Positions 1-5,241 of a DNA stretch of 5,369 nt are shown one piece after another. The notes below the pieces were generated by a model. That model ran no database searches. It was not told the DNA's origin and worked only from the letters and a program-made list of their open reading frames with translations. The position numbers and the translations under genes were made by a program. The first letter of the stretch is position 1; each line of letters begins with the position of its first letter. The stretch spans positions 1 to 5,369 of the forward strand of contig CAAFRM010000264.1 of the NCBI GenBank assembly GCA_900765465.1. The letters run 5' to 3'. The DNA is from an uncultured Prevotella sp. GTDB lineage: Bacteria > Bacteroidota > Bacteroidia > Bacteroidales > Bacteroidaceae.

Positions 1-621
1 ACCCGTGTGCTCACCCATGAGATTATGAATGCCACCGCCCCCATCTCCAGCATCTGCCAAGCCTATCTTAGCAATCCCGACATCCAAGGTTCGTCCTATG
101 AGGAAGGCATCCGAGCCATTCGAGATACCAGCAAATCGCTCACCAGTTTTGTGGACAGCTACCGCAAGCTCACCCAGCTACAAAATCCTGTCATCGAGAA
201 CATTCCACTCAAGGATTTCGTGGAAGGCATCAAGCCGCTCTATCCTCAGATAGAATGGCACATCCATATCCCCGAAGATGCCACCTGGTCTGCCGACAAG
301 AACATGCTGCGCCAGGTATTTATCAATCTGACCAAGAATGCCATCGAGGCTCACGCCTCAGCCATCGACATTCGAAGCTTCCACAAACGTCCAGAGAACA
401 TCGAGAGTTCACAATTCTCAGGCATCTATTTCAGCAACAATGGCGACCCCATCCCTGCCGATGTGGCAAAGGAGATGTTCATCCCCTTCTTCTCCACCAA
501 GCCATCAGGTTCAGGCATCGGCCTCTCCATCTCCCGCCAGATGCTAATGATGCAATCCATCAATCTCTCCCTTGCCGAGCACAATGTGGCAGGCTATCAT
601 GTAACATTCCGGATGGAATGA
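1..621 (+). CDS. Sensor histidine kinase, C-terminal part (5' end outside window)
   Basis: This is the dimerisation/phosphoacceptor and ATP-binding part of a two-component sensor kinase, which autophosphorylates on histidine and passes the phosphate to a response regulator. The frame is open from base 1, so the GTG at 7 is internal; the sensor region lies upstream, outside the window. The H-box reads LTHEIMN, with the phosphoacceptor His at nt 16-18. Glu at +1 and Asn at +4 fit the E/DxxT/N motif linked to phosphatase activity in HisKA kinases. The N-box is NLTKNAIEA (about nt 325-351), the G1-like box is SNNGDPIP (about nt 433-456), the F-box is FIPFFSTK (about nt 481-504) and the G2 box is GSGIGLS (nt 508-528). 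In G1 the usual DNGxGI is NNGDPI, so the adenine-contacting Asp is replaced by Asn; from memory, similar Bacteroidetes kinases share this form. The partner regulator and signal cannot be told from here. Class is certain, specificity unknown. Confidence 0.93.
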   Translation, partial: TRVLTHEIMNATAPISSICQAYLSNPDIQGSSYEEGIRAIRDTSKSLTSFVDSYRKLTQLQNPVIENIPLKDFVEGIKPLYPQIEWHIHIPEDATWSADKNMLRQVFINLTKNAIEAHASAIDIRSFHKRPENIESSQFSGIYFSNNGDPIPADVAKEMFIPFFSTKPSGSGIGLSISRQMLMMQSINLSLAEHNVAGYHVTFRME

Positions 622-652
622 AATATATAATAAAGAAGATGAAACAAAAACT

Positions 653-684
653 TTTGGTGGTTTCAAGGCTTTTATGTACTTTTG
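653..684 (+). promoter_or_regulatory. Bacteroidetes-type promoter of the esterase gene
   Basis: A -33 element TTTG (653-656) and a -7 element TACTTTTG (677-684, matching TAnnTTTG) are separated by 20 bp, the usual spacing for the Bacteroidetes primary sigma factor. Transcription would start a few bases downstream, near 690, leaving a leader of about 30 nt before the ATG at 721. The promoter starts 31 bp after the kinase stop codon. No terminator hairpin is seen between the kinase and this promoter, so read-through from the kinase gene is also possible. Confidence 0.8.
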
Positions 685-720
685 CAAGCGAAACTTACAA
701 ATAAAATAATAACATACAAT

Positions 721-1605
721 ATGAAGAATCTAAAAACAATTATCTTTACCGCTTGCGCCCTGTTCTCACTCGGCGCAGTAGCCTCAACCGAGCATACCAC
801 CGTGCAGGGCGACCATGGCAAACTCGATGTAGTCATCCAGCGTCCAGACAATGATGCAGCCAATGACAACGGAAGCCAAGCAAATGCCAAAGCGAAGGCA
901 GGCAAGAAGACTCCGCTCCTCGTGCTCTGCCATGGATTTGGCGGCAATAAGGAGGGAAAACTCTTCGACTGCCTCGTAGACAGCCTCAACAAGAAAGGCA
1001 TTGCCGTGATCAGATTCGACTTCAATGGCCATGGCAAGAGCGAGGGAAATTTTGAGGATATGACCGTACTGAATGAGATAGAAGATGCCAAGTGCATCTT
1101 GCGCTATGCCTCCTCGCTGCCTTGGGTGAGCAAGATTGCGATGGGCGGCCACTCACAAGGTGGCGTGGTTACAGCCATAACCAGCGGGCAGCTAGTCGCA
1201 CAAGCTGACAAGGATATCAAGAAGATACAAGCCGTGGTGCTCCTTGCCCCTGCCGCCGTACTCCGTGACGATGCCCTGCGTGGCAATACATTCGGCAAGA
1301 TGTACGACCCCAAGAATCCTCCAGCCAAGATAGAGATGTGGGACGGCAAGGCCCTGGGTGGCAACTATATCCGCACAGCCACCACTCTGCCTATCTACGA
1401 GACGGCCAAGAACTACCACGGAGCCGAGTGCATCCTGCATGGCGATGCCGACCGAGTAGTACCTTACACCTATGGTCAGCGTTTCCACTATCTGAACAAG
1501 AAGAGCGAATGGCACTTGATGACCGATGCCGACCATGGATTCGGCGGTCAGGAAGAGCAAGCCGCTCATATCGCCAGCGATTTCTTGGCTAAAGTTTTGA
1601 AGTAA
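721..1605 (+). CDS. Secreted alpha/beta hydrolase, feruloyl/cinnamoyl esterase type
   Basis: This 294-residue serine hydrolase has a likely Sec signal peptide (residues 1-21, cleavage after AVA) and so acts in the periplasm or on the cell surface. The oxyanion-hole motif HGFGG is at 71-75, the nucleophile elbow GHSQGG has Ser145, the acid is Asp244 in HGDADRVVP, and the base is His272 in DADHGF. The 28-residue spacing from Asp to His equals that recalled for the cinnamoyl/feruloyl esterases LJ0536 and Est1E, whose overall layout it shares. These enzymes release hydroxycinnamates from plant polysaccharides. A hydrophilic loop rich in Asn, Ala and Lys (about 41-64) is inserted before the oxyanion strand. 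The ATG at 721 is preferred because an in-frame TTG at 682 lies inside the -7 promoter element and would spoil the signal peptide. It has its own promoter and terminator, so it is probably monocistronic. A general carboxylesterase, acyl-peptidase or other S33-like hydrolase cannot be excluded; the fold is secure, the substrate is not. Confidence 0.9.
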   Translation: MKNLKTIIFTACALFSLGAVASTEHTTVQGDHGKLDVVIQRPDNDAANDNGSQANAKAKAGKKTPLLVLCHGFGGNKEGKLFDCLVDSLNKKGIAVIRFDFNGHGKSEGNFEDMTVLNEIEDAKCILRYASSLPWVSKIAMGGHSQGGVVTAITSGQLVAQADKDIKKIQAVVLLAPAAVLRDDALRGNTFGKMYDPKNPPAKIEMWDGKALGGNYIRTATTLPIYETAKNYHGAECILHGDADRVVPYTYGQRFHYLNKKSEWHLMTDADHGFGGQEEQAAHIASDFLAKVLK

Positions 1606-1629
1606 AACATCCATTTACTAGCAATAGCT

Positions 1630-1685
1630 AAAAGTCCTTAACATATAGTACAATCCACTATATGTCGAGGGCTTTTTATTTTTTT
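1630..1685 (+). terminator. Intrinsic terminator after the esterase gene
   Basis: A perfect 9-bp inner stem (1641-1649 ACATATAGT with 1657-1665 ACTATATGT) closes a 7-nt loop. Past a single A-C mismatch the stem continues: 1630-1639 pairs with 1667-1676, including two G-U pairs. A T-rich run (1673-1685) follows. The hairpin begins 24 bp after the esterase stop codon. Confidence 0.88.
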
Positions 1686-1696
1686 AGCAAAATAAT

Positions 1697-1728
1697 TATG
1701 GCTATTTGTGGATAATTGTTTATTTTTG
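1697..1728 (+). promoter_or_regulatory. Probable promoter of the small acidic protein gene
   Basis: A perfect -7 element TATTTTTG (1721-1728, TAnnTTTG) is preceded at a 20-bp gap by TATG (1697-1700), one base off the -33 TTTG consensus. It lies just after the esterase terminator. The start near 1735 would leave a leader of about 145 nt before the ATG at 1879; no better -7 element was found closer to the gene. Confidence 0.62.
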
Positions 1729-1784
1729 CATTGTCATTACGACAAAAGCATTATTAGAATTAGATACAAAGACTTTCCACCAAC

Positions 1785-1853
1785 ATGAATGGCGGATACG
1801 CAAGATGGCAAAGCCAGAATCTCCGCAAACTTAGAACAGAAAATATAAAATAA
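1785..1853 (+). CDS. Possible 22-codon leader ORF (uORF)
   Basis: ATG at 1785 opens a 22-codon frame ending in TAA at 1851-1853, within the presumed leader of the 63-residue protein gene and 25 bp before its first ATG. The peptide begins MNGGYARWQSQ and its C-terminal half is basic (LRKLRTENIK). It contains two Arg-rich stretches but no obvious run of one amino acid, as attenuator peptides would have. Nothing shows that it is translated; a chance frame is quite possible. Confidence 0.2.
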   Translation: MNGGYARWQSQNLRKLRTENIK

Positions 1854-1878
1854 CACATTAAACTTTACAACAAAGCGA

Positions 1879-2070
1879 ATGATGACAATAGAAGAATACA
1901 GAGCGGCCATCTTACAATGCCTGCTCGACGCAAAGAATGAGGACGGCACTCCAGCCATCACTCCTAAGGAAGCCCAAGAGGCACTCAACGGTTTTACCGA
2001 TGACGAACTGCAGGATGGAATCCTTTGGAATTCACCAGAAGACGTGGCTGAAATCATACTCGAAGGATAA
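1879..2070 (+). CDS. Small acidic protein of unknown function, 63 aa
   Basis: I do not recognise a family. The protein is strongly acidic (15 Asp/Glu against 3 Lys/Arg) and has no signal peptide or membrane segment, so it should be cytosolic. Likely layout: a first amphipathic helix at about 4-19 (IEEYRAAILQCLLDA), a loop with DGTPAI, then two helices each opened by a Ser/Thr-Pro-acidic cap (TPKEAQEAL near 29-36 and SPEDVAEII near 52-60), joined by GFTDDELQDGI. One Cys (14) and one Trp (50) are present. The start is either ATG 1879 or the adjacent in-frame ATG 1882. That it is a real gene is supported by a fitting promoter upstream, an A-rich leader, a strong terminator 77 bp after the stop, and codon use like its neighbours. 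The role is unknown; a small regulator or binding partner would be a guess. It is separated from the esterase by a terminator, so the two are not an operon. Confidence 0.75.
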   Translation: MMTIEEYRAAILQCLLDAKNEDGTPAITPKEAQEALNGFTDDELQDGILWNSPEDVAEIILEG

Positions 2071-2100
2071 ATTACATGCCAAGGATTGTAAATTACAAAA

Positions 2101-2136
2101 GTAATATCCATCTATAAACAAGGGTAATATCCATCT
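2101..2136. repeat. 13-bp direct repeat GTAATATCCATCT, two copies
   Basis: The 13-mer GTAATATCCATCT occurs at 2101-2113 and again at 2124-2136, a period of 23 bp, between the small gene stop and the shared terminator. The copies are exact. Function is unknown: it may be a small tandem duplication or a paired binding site. Confidence 0.7.
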
Positions 2137-2146
2137 TTAAGTATAG

Positions 2147-2197
2147 AAAAAGGAGCAAAGACTTACCGGTTTTACCGATTCGTCTTTGCTCCTTTTT
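2147..2197. terminator. Bidirectional terminator between convergent genes
   Basis: A perfect 16-bp inverted repeat (2147-2162 and 2182-2197) has five A on the left and five T on the right, so each strand's transcript gives a GC-containing hairpin followed by a U-tract. The 19-nt loop can itself form a small hairpin, CGGT (2167-2170) with ACCG (2174-2177). The site lies between the stop of the plus-strand 63-residue gene (2070) and the stop of the minus-strand lyase (2274) and can end both transcripts. Confidence 0.92.
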
Positions 2198-2216
2198 GTA
2201 TAGAGAATCCTGCTTG

Positions 2217-2251
2217 GATATTGGATCATATTTCGATACTGGATCCTATTT
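2217..2251. repeat. Imperfect 17-bp tandem repeat downstream of the lyase
   Basis: GATATTGGATCATATTT (2217-2233) and GATACTGGATCCTATTT (2235-2251) match at 15 of 17 positions with a period of 18 bp. They lie between the bidirectional terminator and the lyase stop, so they would form part of the lyase 3' untranslated region. No function is evident. Confidence 0.65.
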
Positions 2252-2273
2252 ATGCAGAATCCTTTTATCGTGT

Positions 2274-4892
2274 TTATCTGGCGATAAACTTCTTGCCATT
2301 ACAGATATACATCTGACCTGCCTTCATCTGCTCCACCTGCTGACCCAGCATGTTGTAAATTTTGCCATCCTTCACCACGGCTGTGTGAACCACCCTGATT
2401 CCGTTGGTTATCTGCTCGTAGGTAAAGGTTACTCTGGCAAATATCTGCTTATTCTTACCCTTGGCATCCACATCGCCACTCGTAATGTTAGAGTTGTCGA
2501 ACGCTAACTTGATGCTCTGGGTTGCAGCAAAATCCTTAAGGTCGATGGTTACAGGGCTCTGGCCAGCGGTACCGCCAGGCAAAGTTACCTGATTTGCCAA
2601 GATAGAGCTTTCGCTTCCATCCACATAAACGCCCGTAAGATAGATAGAGCGGTCGGCTGTGGTAGAGGTATTGTTGCTGTAGCCCTCCACATTGATGCCC
2701 GTGATGCGATAACCAGCATTTACGGAGAAGGTGATAGTTTCACCATTGTTGTTGGTTCTCATCTTGATGTAACCATTAGATGAAGAGGCAGTTATCTCAC
2801 CCTTCTCGCCTGCCGTATAGCAGGTACCCTTGATGATTGCCTTGTCTTCGGCTGGAGCCTTCATCTCTTCCATACCATTGGTAGGCTTCTCTGCTGCCAC
2901 CTTTTCAGGAGCATGGCTAACGGTCTGGGTAACGTAGGTCTTTCCATCTACCCCCAGGTAATCCGGGAGATAATAACCCAGATGAGGCGGCTGGTTGTAA
3001 GATGAGTTCTGCCATACTACGCCCATGCGATAAACATGGTCTTCCATCAGGCAAGGCACCTTATATTTAGTAGGCTCTGGAGTAGAGAAAATCATGATCT
3101 TGCAAGTTGGCGAAGTATAATCGTCCTCATGCTGGAACATAATCAGCTCCTCGCGCCAGTCGCCCAGCAGGTCAGCCTGCAGACATGGAGTAGCCTTGGT
3201 GGAATTGCACGCCGAAGGGTTTCCATATTCATAGAAGTTCTGGAAGGTAACGATGCTCTTTCTTGCCGTATTATAGTTCTGGATGCGTGGAGAATAGCCA
3301 CCCGTTGTGGTGCTGTAACGACCATCGAAAGTCTGGTCGTACGGATCGCCCGTCCAGTAGATTCTGAAGTTGGTATCAGGCTTCTTGCCGGCAATTACCG
3401 TATTGCCGGTAGCGCAATCACGCACATCAGCATCCGTGCTCGACCAGAACTCGAATCCCCTGTTGGCAGGCACGAAATCTGCCGCCAGTCCGCGTCCGTT
3501 ATCTCTATCGCCCATGGCTACGCAAAGGAATTCTCCGGTGGTGGCATCGTGTACATCCCAGCCATAACCGCCCGCCTTTTCCTCGTGAGGCATCATCACC
3601 TCCAGACCAGGACGGTCGGGACAAAGATCGGTCAGATGGATGGCATCTCCATGACCCTTTCCTGTGGCACAGAGCAACTTACCATCATGAGCGATGGTGG
3701 CTGCACCAATGCAGATATCATCATAGCCATCATTGTTCACATCGCCCACGGAAATGCCGTGCACACCCTGTCCGAAACTGGAATTTCCCGTTCCCGAACT
3801 GAGCACCTTGCCCTTGGCATCCACCACTTCCCACTTATTACTCAAACCTTTATGGAGCCAGCGGGTAGAAAGTTCCTTGCCATTCCAATCCACAGCCCAC
3901 AGGAAACAGTTCTTGTAATATCCACGCTGGAATACAGCCGAAGGCAACTTGTCCATGCCGTCAAGATAAGCAGCACAGGCATTGAAACGCTCCGAACGAT
4001 TGCAGTTACTATCGCCGAAAAAAGCAGAATTATCTGTTGCCGAAGAAGGGAAGTCTTCTCCCGAACGGCTTGGCGAATACCAGATAGTGTGCATTGCCTC
4101 GCCCGTTTCACCCTTGAATACGGTAAGGAATTCCTCGCCGCCGGTTACACGACCCTTGCTGTTAAGATAGGTCTTAGAATTATCCACCGCCTGGATTTTG
4201 GCATCACCAGCCTCGGTTACATACTTTCCCTTGCCATCGGTAGAACCATTGGCCGTCTTGCAGATCAGCTCAGCCTTTCCGTCGCCATCGAAATCATAAA
4301 CCACCATCTGCGTGGTATGGTTGCCCGAACGGACGTTGAGACCCAGGTTGATATTCTTCTCCCACAGCGGAGTGCCATCCATGCGATAAGCGCTGATGAT
4401 GACCGGCGAAGCATAGCCATCCTTTCCGCTGTCACGCTGGTTATCAGGCATCCATTTCAGAATCAGTTCATAGTTGCCGTCGCCATCCAGGTCGCCCACC
4501 GCCATGTCGTCCGGGCGGTATCTTCCGGTAGTGTTTCCACTCTTGATGCTGGCAGGGCGCTTCACATCGAAGGTGGTAAACATGTTGTTCCAGGCAATGG
4601 CCTCGCTCGCTTCACCTGCTGAAGACACGATGCGATACGTATCGCCCGGCTTGCCGTTGGCATCCAGATAGCTGGTTACATCCGAAACGGCAGAAGCCAC
4701 CTTCTTACCATTGCGGTACACATCAAATGCCAGATCCTTGGCATCCGAAGTAAGCGAACGCCAGGAAACCAGAATACCCTGGCTGGTCTTGACAGCCACG
4801 GGTGCACGATTCAACTTTTCCTTCACCTGCTGAGCTGAAGCAGAGAAGGAATTTGCTGCTAATAAAGCAGCCAACAAAAAATGCAATTTCAT
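2274..4892 (-). CDS. Rhamnogalacturonan lyase, family PL11, secreted, with C-terminal beta domain
   Basis: This 872-residue enzyme matches the YesW/YesX type of rhamnogalacturonan lyases, which cut the rhamnose-galacturonate backbone of pectin RG-I by beta-elimination and need calcium. A signal peptide covers residues 1-20 (SASA before QQ). An Ig/FN3-like domain at about 27-105 precedes the eight-bladed propeller (about 110-655), which carries calcium-binding DxDGDG-type loops: DLDGDG at 134-139, DFDGDG at 200-205 and DVNNDG at 384-389. Family-like stretches include GHGDAIHLTDLCPDRPG (413-429), FDGRYSTTTGGYSPR (522-536) and LLGDWREEL (575-583). The core is close to the full length of YesW (about 600 residues). 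After a charged linker (656-685) come a beta-rich domain (686-826) not seen in YesW and a tail, KIYNMLGQQVEQMKAGQMYICNGKKF, split here as KIYNMLGQQVEQ plus MYICNGKKF (844-869), common on Prevotella/Bacteroides secreted proteins. Endo or exo mode cannot be told from sequence. The gene stands alone, divergent from argS, without visible SusC/D. Confidence 0.95.
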   Translation of the reverse strand: MKLHFLLAALLAANSFSASAQQVKEKLNRAPVAVKTSQGILVSWRSLTSDAKDLAFDVYRNGKKVASAVSDVTSYLDANGKPGDTYRIVSSAGEASEAIAWNNMFTTFDVKRPASIKSGNTTGRYRPDDMAVGDLDGDGNYELILKWMPDNQRDSGKDGYASPVIISAYRMDGTPLWEKNINLGLNVRSGNHTTQMVVYDFDGDGKAELICKTANGSTDGKGKYVTEAGDAKIQAVDNSKTYLNSKGRVTGGEEFLTVFKGETGEAMHTIWYSPSRSGEDFPSSATDNSAFFGDSNCNRSERFNACAAYLDGMDKLPSAVFQRGYYKNCFLWAVDWNGKELSTRWLHKGLSNKWEVVDAKGKVLSSGTGNSSFGQGVHGISVGDVNNDGYDDICIGAATIAHDGKLLCATGKGHGDAIHLTDLCPDRPGLEVMMPHEEKAGGYGWDVHDATTGEFLCVAMGDRDNGRGLAADFVPANRGFEFWSSTDADVRDCATGNTVIAGKKPDTNFRIYWTGDPYDQTFDGRYSTTTGGYSPRIQNYNTARKSIVTFQNFYEYGNPSACNSTKATPCLQADLLGDWREELIMFQHEDDYTSPTCKIMIFSTPEPTKYKVPCLMEDHVYRMGVVWQNSSYNQPPHLGYYLPDYLGVDGKTYVTQTVSHAPEKVAAEKPTNGMEEMKAPAEDKAIIKGTCYTAGEKGEITASSSNGYIKMRTNNNGETITFSVNAGYRITGINVEGYSNNTSTTADRSIYLTGVYVDGSESSILANQVTLPGGTAGQSPVTIDLKDFAATQSIKLAFDNSNITSGDVDAKGKNKQIFARVTFTYEQITNGIRVVHTAVVKDGKIYNMLGQQVEQMKAGQMYICNGKKFIAR

Positions 4893-4899
4893 GTTCTTT

Positions 4900-4971
4900 A
4901 GTTTATTTGTTCCTAAGTTTATTGTTTCTGAGTTTAATTGTTCTTAAGATTATTCTCTCTTTGTTTAATTG
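4900..4971 (-). repeat. AT-rich degenerate tandem repeats in the lyase leader
   Basis: On the plus strand, units begin AGTTTA at 4900, 4916 and 4931 (AGTTTATTTGTTCCTA, AGTTTATTGTTTCTG, AGTTTAATTGTTCTTA), followed by a weaker copy at 4947 and a partial copy, GTTTAATTG, at 4963-4971. The period is 15-16 bp. In the lyase transcript this gives repeated A-rich units of the type UAAGAACAAUUAAACU directly before the start codon. Such A-rich, poorly structured leaders suit translation initiation in Bacteroidetes, which use few Shine-Dalgarno sites; the repeat structure is additional and unexplained. Confidence 0.7.
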
Positions 4972-5041
4972 AATCCGCCACAGATTTCTCTATTTTGGGT
5001 GGAATACAAGACAAAAGAGGCTTTAGTCTTCATTTTTGTTG

Positions 5042-5073
5042 CAAAAGTAATAAAAAAAACAAGAATATGCAAA
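5042..5073 (-). promoter_or_regulatory. Promoter of the rhamnogalacturonan lyase gene
   Basis: Read on the minus strand, the -33 TTTG is the complement of CAAA at 5070-5073, and the -7 TACTTTTG is the complement of 5042-5049, with an exact 20-bp gap. Transcription would start near 5034, leaving a leader of about 140 nt that includes the AT-rich repeats. No closer match to the consensus was found upstream of 4892. No ECF-sigma or hybrid two-component operator was recognised. Confidence 0.8.
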
Positions 5074-5079
5074 CTTTTC

Positions 5080-5111
5080 TTTGCCTAATTCAATTTTTAT
5101 TTGTAAATTTG
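5080..5111 (+). promoter_or_regulatory. Promoter of argS
   Basis: A -33 TTTG (5080-5083) and a -7 TAAATTTG (5104-5111) are separated by exactly 20 bp. Transcription would start near 5118, giving an argS leader of about 125 nt. The -33 element is only 6 bp from the -33 element of the divergent lyase promoter; together they form the inverted repeat GCAAA-6 nt-TTTGC (5069-5084). Confidence 0.82.
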
Positions 5112-5123
5112 CAACCGCAAAGA

Positions 5124-5152
5124 GGAGGAGGGAACTTGCAAATCCCTCTTTC
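5124..5152 (+). other. Possible hairpin in the argS leader
   Basis: The purine-rich 5124-5132 (GGAGGAGGG) can pair with 5144-5152 (CCCTCTTTC) in the RNA, giving a 9-bp stem with two G-U pairs and an 11-nt loop (5133-5143). No T-run follows, so it is not an intrinsic terminator. It may be a simple 5' leader structure; T-box features were not recognised. Confidence 0.4.
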
Positions 5153-5198
5153 GCAAAGCTTCAGCAGAATAAAAAGTTTGCAAAGCTTCAGCAAAATA
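5153..5198 (+). repeat. 19-bp direct repeat in the argS leader
   Basis: GCAAAGCTTCAGCAGAATA (5153-5171) recurs as GCAAAGCTTCAGCAAAATA (5180-5198), 18 of 19 identical with a period of 27 bp. Two further GCAA units lie upstream at 5111 and 5138, also 27 bp apart, which suggests an older duplicated 27-bp unit. The repeats fall within the predicted argS leader transcript. Confidence 0.75.
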
Positions 5199-5213
5199 GA
5201 GACAAAAAGAAAT

Positions 5214-5227
5214 TTTTACCGGTAAAA
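5214..5227. promoter_or_regulatory. Perfect 14-bp palindrome upstream of argS start
   Basis: TTTTACCGGTAAAA is an exact palindrome ending 14 bp before the argS ATG. It lies about 95 bp downstream of the predicted transcription start. It could be an operator for a dimeric regulator or a chance AT-flanked palindrome; as RNA it could form only a short hairpin. Function is unassigned. Confidence 0.4.
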
Positions 5228-5241
5228 TAGATATTTAAATA

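Noticed and set aside
7..9. GTG as a start codon for the histidine kinase
   Set aside because: The frame is open to base 1 and the H-box begins at once, so the protein must continue upstream beyond the window.
682..720. TTG start at 682 extending the esterase by 13 residues
   Set aside because: The TTG lies inside the -7 promoter element TACTTTTG, so it would be upstream of the transcript start, and the ATG at 721 gives a proper signal peptide.
672..1152. Minus-strand frames opposite the esterase gene (141 and 122 codons)
   Set aside because: Both are antisense to a complete gene with an intact catalytic triad and show no family resemblance.
1705..1708. TTTG as -33 element for the small-protein promoter
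   Set aside because: It lies only 12 bp before the -7 element at 1721, too short for the usual gap of about 19-21 bp; TATG at 1697-1700 fits the spacing better.
2196..2507. A 103-codon plus-strand frame over the lyase 3' end
   Set aside because: It starts within the bidirectional terminator and mostly overlaps the lyase coding region on the other strand; it is a shadow.
3036..4622. A 528-codon open frame on the plus strand, opposite the lyase gene
   Set aside because: It lies wholly inside the well supported PL11 gene, has no recognisable domain, no promoter or leader of the usual kind, and its composition is that of an antisense shadow. Long antisense frames arise from codon bias in such genes.
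5111..5198. CRISPR array in the argS leader repeats
   Set aside because: There are only two good copies, the spacing is too short for spacers, and no cas genes are present.
4938..5225. A 95-codon plus-strand frame across the lyase/argS intergenic region
   Set aside because: It covers both predicted promoters and leaders, is AT-rich with no recognisable domain, and has no promoter of its own.
5118..5241. T-box riboswitch in the argS leader
   Set aside because: I see no T-box core sequence or terminator/antiterminator pair, and T-boxes are typical of Firmicutes, not Bacteroidetes.
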